A DNA stretch of 64,000 nt from Mucilaginibacter gracilis. GTDB lineage: Bacteria > Bacteroidota > Bacteroidia > Sphingobacteriales > Sphingobacteriaceae. Location: contig NZ_RBKU01000001.1 of NCBI RefSeq assembly GCF_003633615.1, positions 1,612,001 through 1,676,000 of the forward strand. The letters are read 5' to 3'. The translations under genes were made by a program, and so were the position numbers. The notes beneath the pieces are model-generated. The model was not told the origin of the DNA. It saw only the letters and a list, made by a program, of their open reading frames with translations, and ran no database searches. Shown in pieces: positions 8,408-18,182 of this stretch. How positions within the stretch are numbered: the first letter of the stretch is position 1; the number at the start of each line of letters is the position of its first letter.

Positions 8408-10150
8408 CTACTTCAAGTCCAACTTCTCCTCAGTCATCAACCGTCCTACCGGGTATCTCATATAAGTTTTCTCGGCGTATTGCGAATTGTTGTATATAAA
8501 CTCCAATTGCTGACCGGCACTTTTGGCAAGAGCCGGGTCTTTGGCTTTGGCATCTTCCAGTTTTTGTTTTAATGCGGGGTCTTGCTTGAGCATGTTGGCT
8601 GCAAAATCTTCAAAAACATAGTCGGAATAATGTTCCTTGCCACCTAAAACCGAATCGAAAAAATTCCAGGCGAAGAAGGAATCAACGCCTTGTGGTTCCA
8701 AAGTTTCAACAATATAGCGGTTAATGGCTTGGTTGGTATAAACTACGTAATCGCCGGAGAAAAATTTTACCGGCATGTTTGTTGGTTTAAGCTGTACATT
8801 GCTGTGCAGGTAATGGCCCTCGTAAGGGCGTGTAGGGGTACGCATATCGCCGAGGTAATACATTTGCAGGTTAAGCGTGGTGTCGTGCACAAGCCGTTTC
8901 ATGGCAACGTTATTGAGATGGAACAGATCGATTATTTTACCCCAGGCTTGCGGAATGATGTAGGCCACCGGCTTATCTGCCGTGGCGGTAACTTTGTAAT
9001 TGTTAAAATATTTAATGGTTTTGGTGAAGGGCTTAGTGCGGTCGTAATATAAACGGGGCAGGCCGCTAATATCGCTGGGTTTGTGGCCGGCTTCAAAACC
9101 TTTAAAGGTAATGGTATCATAAGTTGTTTGGTCTAATCGCCAGTTGAGGGCGAAGGTTTTTTGTTGCTTAACCTGCTCATCAGCTTGCTGTTTTAAGCTG
9201 CGGATAAGCGCAGCATCCCGATTGCAAATGTTAAACAGGTTTTGCATAAAAGCATAAGTGCTATAAACGCGGGGTGCGTAGGCTTTAAGCATGTGCGTTT
9301 CGGTAATGTAACTAATGATGTTATGCTGCACGGCAAAGCCGGTTGAAAAGCGCGGTGTTTCTATAAAAGCTACAATGCCCGAATCGGGAGTGCCTTTAAT
9401 TTCTTCAACATAGGGCGTCATTTCGTAGCCGCTTATTTTCATGCGCCTGTATAACTCGGGCGTTAAGGTGTTGGTTGTATATTTAGCCAGTATGGGGTTT
9501 TGCTTGTCTTTTTGCGTTTCAATAAGCGTCATTACGTATTGGTAATCGGCACCGTCGCTGGTGTGGTTATCCAAAAATACCTGTGGCTGCCAGGTGTTTA
9601 ATATTTGCATAAAAGCCAGGGCATTGCGGCTATCGGCTTTAATAAAATCGCGGTTCAAATCCAGGTTTCGGTAATTGCCGCGGAAGCCGTAAGCCACCGG
9701 TCCGTTTTGGCTTACGCGAGATACGCCCCGGTTAAGGCAGCCATCAATGTTATAAACGGCAACAATGCATATCACCAGGTTTTTGGGCATATTATGGTTT
9801 TTAAGCAAATCGCGCACCAGCATCATACTGGCATCAATACCCTCCGGTTCGCCGGGGTGAATGCCGTTGTTAACCAGGATAACTGTTTTGTTGAGTTTAC
9901 GGGCCTGTGCCGGATCAAAAACCTTATCGTGCGAAAGCACAATCAGCATTAATGGCTTGCCCACATCAGTAGTACCGTAATTGAATAGTTTAACCTCGTT
10001 TTTACCCTTTACCAGTTTTTGATAGTAGTTGATAATCTCGGCATAAGTGGCGGTATAGTTTTTATCGGCGTGAACCTCAAATGGCGTTTGCTGCGCTTGG
10101 GCGATTGATATGGCGATACAAAGGATTAAAAGAGCGTAGAGCTTTTTCAT
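8408..10150 (-). CDS. Secreted M14-family zinc carboxypeptidase
   Basis: A 580-residue protein with a clear signal peptide (MKKLYALLILCIAISIAQA). The peptidase M14 domain shows the zinc-binding HPGEPEG motif (His and Glu) near residue 97, NLDLNRDF (substrate-binding Asn/Arg), DNHTSDGADY (third zinc His) and FIETPRFSTGF, which should carry the catalytic Glu. The remaining half is a C-terminal accessory region ending MRYPVGRLMTEEKLDLK. It probably trims peptides in the periplasm or outside the cell. It is convergent with the DUF4407 gene and divergent from fumC. Substrate specificity cannot be read from the sequence. Confidence 0.88.
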   Translation of the reverse strand: MKKLYALLILCIAISIAQAQQTPFEVHADKNYTATYAEIINYYQKLVKGKNEVKLFNYGTTDVGKPLMLIVLSHDKVFDPAQARKLNKTVILVNNGIHPGEPEGIDASMMLVRDLLKNHNMPKNLVICIVAVYNIDGCLNRGVSRVSQNGPVAYGFRGNYRNLDLNRDFIKADSRNALAFMQILNTWQPQVFLDNHTSDGADYQYVMTLIETQKDKQNPILAKYTTNTLTPELYRRMKISGYEMTPYVEEIKGTPDSGIVAFIETPRFSTGFAVQHNIISYITETHMLKAYAPRVYSTYAFMQNLFNICNRDAALIRSLKQQADEQVKQQKTFALNWRLDQTTYDTITFKGFEAGHKPSDISGLPRLYYDRTKPFTKTIKYFNNYKVTATADKPVAYIIPQAWGKIIDLFHLNNVAMKRLVHDTTLNLQMYYLGDMRTPTRPYEGHYLHSNVQLKPTNMPVKFFSGDYVVYTNQAINRYIVETLEPQGVDSFFAWNFFDSVLGGKEHYSDYVFEDFAANMLKQDPALKQKLEDAKAKDPALAKSAGQQLEFIYNNSQYAEKTYMRYPVGRLMTEEKLDLK

Positions 10151-10170
10151 GGAGGTGAAGTCAGTTTATG

Positions 10171-10178
10171 CAAATATA
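10171..10178 (-). promoter_or_regulatory. Candidate -7 box for the M14 peptidase gene
   Basis: TATATTTG on the minus strand lies 20 bases before the ATG at 10150. It faces away from the fumC promoter in the same intergenic region. Confidence 0.4.
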
Positions 10179-10200
10179 AAAAATACTTCAAATGTTCCGT

Positions 10201-10235
10201 TTTGAAGTATTTTACCTAAAATCCCCCTATATTTG
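10201..10235 (+). promoter_or_regulatory. Candidate fumC promoter
   Basis: TATATTTG (10228-10235) matches TAnnTTTG, and a TTTG is at 10201-10204, a somewhat long spacing of 23 bases. The ATG at 10252 follows 16 bases later, which supports that start. Confidence 0.45.
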
Positions 10236-10251
10236 GCCCAAATTTAACACC

Positions 10252-11649
10252 ATGAGTTTCAGAACCGAACACGACACCATGGGCGAGGTACAGGTACCTG
10301 CCGATAAATACTGGGGCGCACAAACCGAGCGCTCACGCAACAATTTTAAAATTGGTCCGGAAGCTTCGATGCCGAAGGAAATTATTGCCGCTTTTGCTTA
10401 TTTAAAAAAAGCTGCTGCTTATACCAACACCGATTGCGGCGTATTACCTGCCGAAAAACGCGACCAGATAGCTGCCGTTTGCGACGAAATTTTAGCTGGC
10501 GGACTGGCTGGTGAATTTCCGTTAGTGATATGGCAAACCGGTTCGGGCACGCAATCTAACATGAATTTGAACGAGGTTATTGCCAACCGTGCACACGTTT
10601 TGGCAGGCAATAAACTGGGCGAAGGTAAAACCTTTATCCACCCTAATGATGATGTAAACAAATCGCAATCATCAAACGATACTTACCCAACCGCTATGCA
10701 CATTGCGGCTTACAAAATGGTTATTGATGTAACCATTCCGGGTGTTGAAAAACTGCGCGATACATTGCAGGCCAAAGTTGAAGAGTTTAAAAGCGTAGTT
10801 AAAATTGGCCGTACCCATTTAATGGATGCTACACCGTTAACTTTGGGCCAGGAGTTTTCGGGCTATGTATCGCAATTAACGCACGGCTTAAAAGCTTTAC
10901 GAAACACGCTGGATCACCTAAGCGAATTAGCTTTGGGCGGTACAGCAGTTGGCACCGGCATTAATACCCCAAAGGGATATGATGTTAAGGTTGCCGAATA
11001 TATTGCCAAATTTACAAACCTGCCCTTCCGCACGGCGGAAAACAAGTTTGAAGCCCTGGCCGCTCACGATGCTATAGTTGAAACACACGGCGCGCTGAAA
11101 CAAATAGCAGTATCGTTAATGAAAATTGCTAACGACATCAGGATGCTGGCTTCGGGCCCACGGTCGGGTATTGGAGAGATCCATATTCCGGATAACGAGC
11201 CAGGCTCGTCAATTATGCCGGGCAAGGTTAATCCTACTCAAAACGAAGCCGTTACTATGGTTGCGGCGCAGGTTATGGGTAACGATGTAGCCATCTCGAT
11301 AGGCGGCTCAAACGGCCATTACGAACTGAATGTATTTAAGCCGTTAATGGCCGCCAACTTTTTACAGTCGGCCAGGCTAATTGGCGATGCGTGCGTTTCC
11401 TTTAACGATCATTGTGCTAAAGGCATTACGCCCAACTACGATGGCATCAAAAAACACCTTGAAAATTCGTTGATGCTGGTTACAGCATTAAACCCACATA
11501 TAGGTTACGAAAACGCCGCCAAAATTGCCAAAAAGGCGCTGAAAGAAAATCTTTCGTTACGCCAAAGTGCAGTTGGCCTGGGCTTGCTAACCAACGAGCA
11601 GTTTGACGAGTGGGTTAAACCCGAAGAAATGATTGGCGGTTTAAAATAA
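10252..11649 (+). CDS. fumC: Class II fumarate hydratase
   Basis: A 465-residue soluble enzyme that hydrates fumarate to L-malate in the TCA cycle and needs no iron-sulfur cluster. It begins [20 protein letters not shown], has the [10 protein letters not shown] substrate motif, [16 protein letters not shown] with the catalytic His region, and the superfamily signature [15 protein letters not shown]. The length equals that of other class II fumarases. The ATG at 10252 is preferred over an in-frame ATG 60 bases upstream because the extra residues do not belong to the family and a promoter box lies between the two. A terminator-like hairpin follows the stop. Confidence 0.97.
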   Translation: MSFRTEHDTMGEVQVPADKYWGAQTERSRNNFKIGPEASMPKEIIAAFAYLKKAAAYTNTDCGVLPAEKRDQIAAVCDEILAGGLAGEFPLVIWQTGSGTQSNMNLNEVIANRAHVLAGNKLGEGKTFIHPNDDVNKSQSSNDTYPTAMHIAAYKMVIDVTIPGVEKLRDTLQAKVEEFKSVVKIGRTHLMDATPLTLGQEFSGYVSQLTHGLKALRNTLDHLSELALGGTAVGTGINTPKGYDVKVAEYIAKFTNLPFRTAENKFEALAAHDAIVETHGALKQIAVSLMKIANDIRMLASGPRSGIGEIHIPDNEPGSSIMPGKVNPTQNEAVTMVAAQVMGNDVAISIGGSNGHYELNVFKPLMAANFLQSARLIGDACVSFNDHCAKGITPNYDGIKKHLENSLMLVTALNPHIGYENAAKIAKKALKENLSLRQSAVGLGLLTNEQFDEWVKPEEMIGGLK

Positions 11650-11663
11650 TTGCCTCACCCAAA

Positions 11664-11690
11664 CCCTCTCCTTTGGAGAGGGCTTTTTTG
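11664..11690 (+). terminator. Rho-independent terminator after fumC
   Basis: An eight-base stem (CCCTCTCC at 11664-11671 with 11675-11682), a three-base loop and a T run. It resembles one half of the CCCTCCC repeat family. Confidence 0.75.
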
Positions 11691-11696
11691 TTTTAT

Positions 11697-12236
11697 ATGC
11701 ACAGATCATTCAGCTTTCGCCATTTAACTTCCACCTCAATAGCTTTTAGCTTCTGGCTTCTTGTCTCTTGCCTCCTGCTTCTTAATTCCTGCTCTTTCAA
11801 CCCCAATTACCAGCGCAAGGGCAGCGATTTTTTACAGGGCGAATGGAAGCAGGATTCGGTAGAGCGGCAGAAGCTGTTGGTTAGTTACGAATTACACAAT
11901 TTTAGGTTCACCTGCGATTCGTTTTACGTGAGTATAGCATCAAATAGCAAAGTAAATTATGGTGCCGATACCTGCATGAACAGCGGCCATTGGATGGAAT
12001 ATGCCAAGGGTACTTATGAGCAGCAAAGCGATACTTTACACCTGAAAGGCTTTTTTTGCAACCCGGATTTTAGCTTGAAAAAAGAAGGCGGTTGTTTTAG
12101 GTTTGGGGCCTATGTAGAGGATTTTAAGATAAGCTCAAAAAGCGATTCGGCATTGGCGTTGTTATCTTTCAGCAGCACCATTCCGGTTAAGCTTAGGTTG
12201 GTTAAAAGAGTGCCCTGCGTGGAGAAGCCTTTGTAA
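11697..12236 (+). CDS. Predicted lipoprotein of unknown function
   Basis: A 179-residue protein with an N-terminal hydrophobic signal (SIAFSFWLLVSCLLLL) and a lipobox LLNSC, so Cys near residue 33 would be lipidated after signal peptidase II cleavage. The mature part is a small beta-rich domain with WKQD, TCDSFYVS, CMNSGHWMEY and LHLKGFFCNPDF, and several Cys that may form disulfides. I do not recognise the family. The ATG at 11697 directly follows the fumC terminator; an upstream TTG in the same frame would lie within the hairpin. Probably anchored in the envelope. Confidence 0.7.
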   Translation: MHRSFSFRHLTSTSIAFSFWLLVSCLLLLNSCSFNPNYQRKGSDFLQGEWKQDSVERQKLLVSYELHNFRFTCDSFYVSIASNSKVNYGADTCMNSGHWMEYAKGTYEQQSDTLHLKGFFCNPDFSLKKEGGCFRFGAYVEDFKISSKSDSALALLSFSSTIPVKLRLVKRVPCVEKPL

Positions 12237-12237
12237 G

Positions 12238-12276
12238 GAGCCCCACCCAACCCTCCCCGGTAGGGAGGGCTTTAGA
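12238..12276 (+). repeat. CCCTCCC-type palindromic repeat / terminator
   Basis: The unit starting GAGCCCCACCCAACCCTCC forms a hairpin (CCCTCC with GGAGGG) and ends GGGCTTTAGAAA. It is almost identical to the unit at 61733-61775. It lies three bases after the lipoprotein stop and could terminate its transcript. Confidence 0.7.
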
Positions 12277-12305
12277 AAACGACTTTTAAATTTAGAGGAG
12301 CCTAA

Positions 12306-12752
12306 ATGAAAATATTAATGGTTTGCCTGGGCAATATATGCCGATCGCCGTTGGCGCATGGCATTATGGATAATTTGGTTGAACAACAAGGCCTGGGTTG
12401 GCAGGTTGATTCGGCAGGTACGGGTGACTGGCATATCGGGCAGGGCCCCGACCGGCGGTCTGTACGTGAAGCAAAGCTACATGGTGTTGACATTAGCAAG
12501 CAAATTTGCAGGCAGTTTAGCGTGACCGATTTTGATGAGTTTGACCACATTATTGTAATGGACAAAAACAACAAACGCGATGTATTAGCTTTAGCCCGCA
12601 ACAATGACGACCGTAAAAAGGTAAGGCTTTTGTTGGGCGATAAAGACGTACCCGACCCATACCATAACGATGAGCAATTTGCACCCGTATTTAAAATGGT
12701 TGAACAGGGTTGTATGGTTTTGATGAAAGAACTGCAAGCCAAATTGGTTTAG
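12306..12752 (+). CDS. Low-molecular-weight protein-tyrosine phosphatase
   Basis: A 148-residue cytoplasmic phosphatase. The P-loop CLGNICRSP places the nucleophile at C7 and the phosphate-binding Arg at R13. The general acid is D117 in VPDPYHN. Length and layout match the LMW-PTP family, which removes phosphate from tyrosine on proteins such as polysaccharide-export kinases, or from arginine in some bacteria. AGGAG lies eight bases before the ATG. No kinase or capsule gene is adjacent, so its partner is unknown. It overlaps the convergent acetyltransferase gene by four bases. Confidence 0.93.
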   Translation: MKILMVCLGNICRSPLAHGIMDNLVEQQGLGWQVDSAGTGDWHIGQGPDRRSVREAKLHGVDISKQICRQFSVTDFDEFDHIIVMDKNNKRDVLALARNNDDRKKVRLLLGDKDVPDPYHNDEQFAPVFKMVEQGCMVLMKELQAKLV

Positions 12753-13270
12753 CTTTTCGTGCTAAGCCAATCTTCGCCTTTGATGCTAAAATACGATAGC
12801 CAGGCATCATTGCGCAGTATATTATCGCCCTGCTTAAATCCGGCTTTTAGCAGTACGCGCTGCGAGGCTATGTTGGCCTGATCGGTAACGGCAAAAATTT
12901 GGCTGAGGTGTTGTTCGTTAAAACCGTAGTTTAATAAAGCCTCGGCAACTTCGGTGGCAATACCCTGGCCTTTAAATTTGTGGTGTATCACATAACCCAT
13001 TTCGGCTTTTTCGGGTTCGCCTTCGGTGGCCTTTAACATCGCGAAGCCAATAAACTCATCGTCGGCATTGTTAAATATAGCCCATCGGGTAAACCTGTTT
13101 CCGTTTTGATAATCCTTTAGCGTGTCGCTAAAAATAATGCGGTTATCATCAGGTGTGCGTTTGGGCAAATAGTCGGTAAGGCGCTTGTCCGATAATATTT
13201 CGATAAACACCCCCTCTTCCTCAGGAGCAAAGTGGCGAATGGTTAGGCGGGTAGATTGTGCAATTATCAT
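12749..13270 (-). CDS. GNAT family N-acetyltransferase (RimJ/RimL-like)
   Basis: A 173-residue protein with the RimJ/RimL layout: TIRHFAPEEEGVFIEILSD at the start, then GFAMLKATEGEPEKAEMGYVIHHKFKGQGIATEVAEALLNYGF, where the QGIATE loop binds the pyrophosphate of acetyl-CoA. The C-terminal ASQRVLLKAGFKQGD segment matches the usual N-x-x-S-x-x-x-L-x-K-x-G-F motif. It transfers an acetyl group to an amine, but the substrate could be a protein N-terminus or a small molecule. The gene stands alone and is convergent with the phosphatase gene. Confidence 0.85.
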   Translation of the reverse strand: MIIAQSTRLTIRHFAPEEEGVFIEILSDKRLTDYLPKRTPDDNRIIFSDTLKDYQNGNRFTRWAIFNNADDEFIGFAMLKATEGEPEKAEMGYVIHHKFKGQGIATEVAEALLNYGFNEQHLSQIFAVTDQANIASQRVLLKAGFKQGDNILRNDAWLSYFSIKGEDWLSTKS

Positions 13271-13457
13271 ATCATTTCAAATGTATAAAAATTGCACAAC
13301 TGGAAAAAATGCGGGTAGCAAAATATTCTTATATCACGCAAAGCCAAGCATTAAGCAAAGAAAATAGAACAAAACCTTCGCGCCTCTGCGAGCTAGTGCC
13401 TTAACTTAATAACATACCCATATTTACCCATGTGCCCTTCAAATCCGGTCAAATTTT

Positions 13458-13465
13458 TACCTTTG
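13458..13465 (+). promoter_or_regulatory. Candidate hisS -7 box, very close to the start codon
   Basis: TACCTTTG matches TAnnTTTG and ends four bases before the ATG at 13470. No good -33 box is seen at 19-21 bases. Confidence 0.4.
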
Positions 13466-13469
13466 CCGC

Positions 13470-15020
13470 ATGGCAGTTAATAAACCATCAACCCCGAGAG
13501 GCACCCGCGACTTTTCGCCCACCGAAATGGTGAAGCGCAACTATATTTTTGATACCATTAAAAGCGTGTTCCGTAAATACGGCTATCAGCAAATAGAAAC
13601 CCCGGCTATGGAAAACCTGTCTACCTTGATGGGTAAGTATGGAGATGAAGGGGATAAGTTGATATTTAAGATATTGAATAGTGGGGATTTGATAGACCAG
13701 CCTCTTTTAATAAGCTTTGAGGAGTTGTTAAAATATCTTGAAAAGCGAGATATAAAACTGGATTTAGAATATCCTTTAAATTTCGACAATGAAGAGTTAG
13801 AGGAAGAAAGGAAAGCAACGTGGAAGAATGTTAAAGCTAAATCTTTTCCTGAATTATTTAAAAAAGCTAACGATGCTCAACCTGCTTTTTCTCTTTATAG
13901 GAAAGTTAATTCAAAATTAATAAATACTACGTCTGAAAAAGCCCTCCGCTACGATCTCACCGTTCCCTTCGCCCGCTATGTGGTAATGCACCAAAACGAG
14001 ATAACGATGCCTTTCAAGCGTTTCCAGGTGCAACCGGTTTGGCGTGCCGACCGTCCCCAAAAAGGCCGTTACCGCGAGTTTTATCAGTGCGATGCCGATG
14101 TGGTAGGTTCGGATTCATTACTCAACGAGGCCGAATTTGTTTTGATATACGATGAAGCTTTAAGCACCCTCGGTTTAAAGGATTTTACAATTAAGATAAA
14201 CAACCGCAAAATATTATCGGGCATTGCCGAGGTTATTGATAAGCCCGACCAGATTATTGACCTAACCGTTGCTATTGATAAGCTGGATAAAATTGGTTTG
14301 GATGGTGTAATTAAAGAGTTAAACCAAAAAGGTTTTACCGATGCCGATATTGACAAACTAAAGCCAGTTATTTTACTGGAAGGCAATAACCAGGAAAAAC
14401 TGGCCAGCCTGCGCGAAGCCTTAAAGCAATCGGAAATTGGGCTAAAAGGTTGCGACGAGATTGAAACTATTTTTAACTACCTGGATAGCTTTAACTTGAT
14501 TAAAGCCACAATTGAACTGGATATAACCCTTGCAAGGGGATTAAACTATTATACCGGAGCAATATTTGAGGTGAAAACCAACGAAGCCGCTATGGGCAGC
14601 ATAGGCGGCGGTGGCCGGTATGACGATTTAACCGGAATGTTTGGCTTAAAAGGCTTAACAGGGGCAGGTATTTCTTTTGGTGCCGACCGCATATATGATG
14701 TGCTTGAAGAGTTAAAACTTTTCCCCGATGCAGCCGGGCAAACCACGCAGTTGTTAATATGCTGTTTTGATAAGCATGGCGAAACCTACGCCCTGCCCTT
14801 TTTGCAAGAATTGCGCAGCCGCGATGTGAGGGCGGAGCTTTACCCGGCAGGAGCCAAAATAAAAAAACAGCTCGACTATGCCAATGCTAAACTGATACCC
14901 TACGTGGTTGTAATTGGAAGCGACGAAATGGAAAGCGGTCTGCTCACCTTAAAAAACATGCAAACCGGTGTGCAGGAAAAACTATCAACCGAAATGATAG
15001 TTGCCATGCTTACCGAATAA
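13470..15020 (+). CDS. hisS: Histidyl-tRNA synthetase with an AT-rich internal insertion
   Basis: A 516-residue class II synthetase that attaches histidine to tRNA-His. Motif 1 lies in the first 60 residues ([17 protein letters not shown]). Motif 2 is seen as [27 protein letters not shown], the histidine-A loop as [13 protein letters not shown], and motif 3 as GGGGRYDDL with GISFGADR. The C-terminal anticodon-binding domain ends [12 protein letters not shown]. Between ILNSGD and [16 protein letters not shown], about residues 73-155 (13686-13934), there is a Lys/Glu-rich stretch far longer than the roughly 20 residues I expect there, with much lower GC than the rest. The reading frame stays open, so the enzyme is probably active. 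Confidence 0.95.
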   Translation: MAVNKPSTPRGTRDFSPTEMVKRNYIFDTIKSVFRKYGYQQIETPAMENLSTLMGKYGDEGDKLIFKILNSGDLIDQPLLISFEELLKYLEKRDIKLDLEYPLNFDNEELEEERKATWKNVKAKSFPELFKKANDAQPAFSLYRKVNSKLINTTSEKALRYDLTVPFARYVVMHQNEITMPFKRFQVQPVWRADRPQKGRYREFYQCDADVVGSDSLLNEAEFVLIYDEALSTLGLKDFTIKINNRKILSGIAEVIDKPDQIIDLTVAIDKLDKIGLDGVIKELNQKGFTDADIDKLKPVILLEGNNQEKLASLREALKQSEIGLKGCDEIETIFNYLDSFNLIKATIELDITLARGLNYYTGAIFEVKTNEAAMGSIGGGGRYDDLTGMFGLKGLTGAGISFGADRIYDVLEELKLFPDAAGQTTQLLICCFDKHGETYALPFLQELRSRDVRAELYPAGAKIKKQLDYANAKLIPYVVVIGSDEMESGLLTLKNMQTGVQEKLSTEMIVAMLTE

Positions 15021-15120
15021 GCTGGCAGGATAGCTAAAGATTATCACAAGGAGCTGTATTAAAAATTGCCCTCGCATGCTCGCCGTATGCCAATTGCTTA
15101 TACTACGGGAAATAAAAAAA

Positions 15121-15157
15121 GCCTTTTCAACATGTTTTTAGTCACAGTTGAAAAGGC
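15121..15157 (-). terminator. Terminator of the outer-membrane receptor gene
   Basis: An 11-base perfect stem (GCCTTTTCAAC, 15121-15131 with 15147-15157). On the minus strand it is followed by a run of T. It may also stop hisS transcripts arriving from the other side. Confidence 0.8.
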
Positions 15158-15182
15158 TTAACGTTTTTATATAAGCTGCGCT

Positions 15183-18182
15183 TTATTGCGGTCCGCCGCC
15201 CGGGCCACCAAAGCCGCCACCTCCCGGAGGAGGGCCACCCTGGCCACCATCCCTGCGCATACGGCCACCGCCCGGCATATCAGGTGAACTTGGAGCCTTA
15301 CCCGCAAATTTTTGAAGGCGAAGAGTAAATGTTAGTAAGAAGTAACGGCCTAAACGGTTAACATTTGTTGTAGTGGTTTGTGAGCCCGATGTGGTATTGG
15401 TATAACCGGTATTTTCGTTAAATACATCGTACACAGTACCGCGTATAGTTGCAGCATTGTTTTTCAGGAAGCGGCGCTCAACATAAGTAGTTAATATGTT
15501 AGGGTTAGTAACATTACCACTGTAACCATCGTATATCGTTTTGCTATAGTCGTAGCTTAAAGTCCAGTCTTTCCAAAAATAGTTTTTACCGTTTACGCCT
15601 AATACGGTTGTGCGGTAATCGCTGTAAGGCGCACTTGCCAGTGTGTTGTTTGTTTTGGTGATACCGTAGCTTGCAGAAGCCTGTGCATCTATCACATCGG
15701 TAATATCAAGCCTGAAACGTACACCCGGTGTAAAGGTGAGTGATTTAGCAGTATTTTGATTGGTTGTAGTGGCATAAGTAACCGAATCAACGTTACTGAT
15801 GTACGAGATGTTGTTTACATATGATATACCACCGTTCAATATTAATGTGTATTTACGTTTATTCCAGGGTTTAGCATAAGTAATAAAACCGTTACCAGTA
15901 TAGTATCCGCTGGTATTTGCATAGGTTATTAATATGGCGTTGTTTAATCTCTTATCGGGTGCGTATACCCTTGGATAAGTGGTGCTGTTTTGAGCGATAT
16001 AATTATCTACCTGGCTAAACTGAAGATTGGTAAACAATAAGTCGCCCGAGGCAAAGCTAAACTGGTTGTAGCGTAACGATACATTGTTTGTGAACGATGG
16101 CCTCAAATTTGGGTTACCCTGGATAGGATAAGAAGCGTTTGATATATCAAGCCTTGGGTTTAATTGCGAATAAGTAGGTTGACTGCTTGATCCGTTATAG
16201 TTTAAAGTGAAGGCTTGTGTGCGCGAAAAGTTATAAACATAACGCAAGGTTGGGCTAAAATTAGTAACCGTTACTGTTGTTGTTGAGCCTGCAATACTAC
16301 CAGATGCTGGCGACACACCTTTCAACTGCGAAGGCTGCACACCTAAACCAAGTGTAAAATTGTACTTCGGCTCTATTAAACGGTAGTTTACCGCAAAGCG
16401 GTTAGTGATGAACGAGTAATTATAGTTGTTGCTTAAGGCATCGTAAAAGTTAGTAACATTAGGTACTACAGGTATGTTTAAACTTTTATACGTTAGGGTA
16501 TCAACCTCTTTATCGTTAGTAGTATGCGCATAGCTGTAAGTGTACGAACCTTCTAAAAACGAAACCTTACTTAAAGGCTCAATGTATGATAATTGAGTAC
16601 CGAAACTATTTGTATGGCTATCTACAGTTACAAACTGATTTTGTGGTGCATTGGGGTTGCCGGTTAAATAAACACTCACCGGATTTTGATAAGAAAAATT
16701 TGGAGAACTGCTGCCATTTGCTGTAATGCTAAAGTTGCGGCCATGGCCATTAAACCGGTGATTGTATAATACGGTACCGCCAATGCTGTTTGTATTGCTG
16801 TTACCTAATGTATTGGTGTAGTAATTTTGGTAAGTTGCATCATTTCTCGAAAATGCATTTAAATCGTATGCATTAGTTGTGGTGCTACCATAAGAATAAG
16901 TGGGTGTAATTTTAAGATAATTAACGGTATCCGGTTTCCACTCCATATTCCAGGTGATACGATGGTTTAATACGCCGTCGGTTTCTTTACTGTTTTGATT
17001 GTTATTGATGGTAATAGGAAGAAGCGTAGTGGTTCCATCAGGATTTTTTACAGTCTGGATGGTGTTGTTTTTTTGCAAGGTTGAGCTGATAGTATTGACA
17101 GAATTATCAGAAAAACTATAGCTTCCATACACCGAGAGTGTTTTACCCCATTGGTCGCGATAGTTTAAACCGATAGACTTGGCATCTGTAATACCGTTGG
17201 ATGTTGAAGCTGTAGTACTGGCTGATGCTGCACCGCCACCACCACCACGGCCGCCGTTACCACGGCCTCCTCCGCCACCGCCACCAAAGCCGCCACCTCC
17301 TCCGCCACCACCACCAAAGTTGAAAGTATTGGTGTTGTTATTGTTGATGCTACCAAGTAAGGCAATTTGTTGGTCGCCACGGAATTCGAAAGAGTTTGTA
17401 GAAAAAGTATAACGATTTGATGCACTTTGAGGTGCGGGAATGGCATCGCGGCCATCACCAGCCGTACCCGAAACGGAGTAGCCGTAATTTTTATCCTTCC
17501 GGATAACAATGTTCATTACTTTGGTGGCCTCGCCCGATTTAATGCCTGTTAAGTTGGCTTGGTCGCCGTAGTCATCAATCATTTGGATACTTTCAATCAC
17601 GTCGGCAGGCAAATTTTTGGTAGCTGTTTGCACGTCACCGCCAAAAAAATCCTTTCCGTTTATACGCACTTTGGTAACCTGTTTACCTTCGGCGGTTACG
17701 TTACCGTTGGCATCTACATCAACACCCGGCAATTTTTTAACTAACTCCTCAGTGCTTGCATTAGCCCTTACAGGGTAGGCGCTGGCTTTATATTCGGTAG
17801 TATCTTCTTTTATCTTAATGGCATTTACATCGGTAATTTGTACGGTGGTTAGCATTTTGCTTTCCGTTTTCATTTTAATCATGCCAATATTGGCAGGTAC
17901 GGTACCGTTATCAAACGTGAAATTGCGTTTTAGTCCCTGGAAACCGATTGATAAAAAAGTTAGCGAAAATTGTTTGGCCGTTACGGCATTAAACGTAAAT
18001 ACGCCATCTATATTGGTGGTAACAACGGCACTATCAACACCGGCTTTGAGCTTTACTACCACACCCGGTATGGTTACGCCCGATGAATCGGCCACGATGC
18101 CATGTACCTGTCGCCCGGTTTGCGAATAGCCCTCAAAGGCAAATGCTAACAAAAAAATAAAGAGTAAAAGTTGCTTTTTCAT
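15183..18182 (-). CDS. Outer-membrane beta-barrel receptor (TonB-receptor-like) with Gly-rich segments
   Basis: A 999-residue protein with a signal peptide (MKKQLLLFIFLLAFAFEGYSQ). Residues about 25-105 form a carboxypeptidase-regulatory-like beta-sandwich (HGIVADSSGVTIPGVVVKL). A plug-like domain follows (EELVKKLPGVDVDANGNV, KVRINGKDFFGGD, about 140-230). The rest is a beta-barrel rich in Asn, Thr, Ser and Tyr. Two glycine-rich stretches stand out, one at about residues 287-318 between plug and barrel and one in the last 35 residues. This is the outer-membrane beta-barrel family frequent in Bacteroidota, some of which import or export large ligands. No SusD partner or sigma/anti-sigma pair is adjacent. 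Ligand unknown. Confidence 0.88.
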   Translation of the reverse strand: MKKQLLLFIFLLAFAFEGYSQTGRQVHGIVADSSGVTIPGVVVKLKAGVDSAVVTTNIDGVFTFNAVTAKQFSLTFLSIGFQGLKRNFTFDNGTVPANIGMIKMKTESKMLTTVQITDVNAIKIKEDTTEYKASAYPVRANASTEELVKKLPGVDVDANGNVTAEGKQVTKVRINGKDFFGGDVQTATKNLPADVIESIQMIDDYGDQANLTGIKSGEATKVMNIVIRKDKNYGYSVSGTAGDGRDAIPAPQSASNRYTFSTNSFEFRGDQQIALLGSINNNNTNTFNFGGGGGGGGGFGGGGGGGRGNGGRGGGGGAASASTTASTSNGITDAKSIGLNYRDQWGKTLSVYGSYSFSDNSVNTISSTLQKNNTIQTVKNPDGTTTLLPITINNNQNSKETDGVLNHRITWNMEWKPDTVNYLKITPTYSYGSTTTNAYDLNAFSRNDATYQNYYTNTLGNSNTNSIGGTVLYNHRFNGHGRNFSITANGSSSPNFSYQNPVSVYLTGNPNAPQNQFVTVDSHTNSFGTQLSYIEPLSKVSFLEGSYTYSYAHTTNDKEVDTLTYKSLNIPVVPNVTNFYDALSNNYNYSFITNRFAVNYRLIEPKYNFTLGLGVQPSQLKGVSPASGSIAGSTTTVTVTNFSPTLRYVYNFSRTQAFTLNYNGSSSQPTYSQLNPRLDISNASYPIQGNPNLRPSFTNNVSLRYNQFSFASGDLLFTNLQFSQVDNYIAQNSTTYPRVYAPDKRLNNAILITYANTSGYYTGNGFITYAKPWNKRKYTLILNGGISYVNNISYISNVDSVTYATTTNQNTAKSLTFTPGVRFRLDITDVIDAQASASYGITKTNNTLASAPYSDYRTTVLGVNGKNYFWKDWTLSYDYSKTIYDGYSGNVTNPNILTTYVERRFLKNNAATIRGTVYDVFNENTGYTNTTSGSQTTTTNVNRLGRYFLLTFTLRLQKFAGKAPSSPDMPGGGRMRRDGGQGGPPPGGGGFGGPGGGPQ

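Noticed and set aside
13185..13367. Open frame opposite the acetyltransferase 5' end
   Set aside because: It is antisense to the start of the GNAT gene, has no family sense and no promoter or ribosome site.
13300..13400. Possible repeat CACGCAAAG...CTTCGCGCCTCTGCGAG upstream of hisS
   Set aside because: It resembles a degenerate copy of a Bacteroidota repeat, but the arms do not pair well enough to call.
17165..17509. Val/Ala-rich and Pro-rich long frames over the receptor Gly run
   Set aside because: They arise from the GC-rich glycine codons read in other frames.
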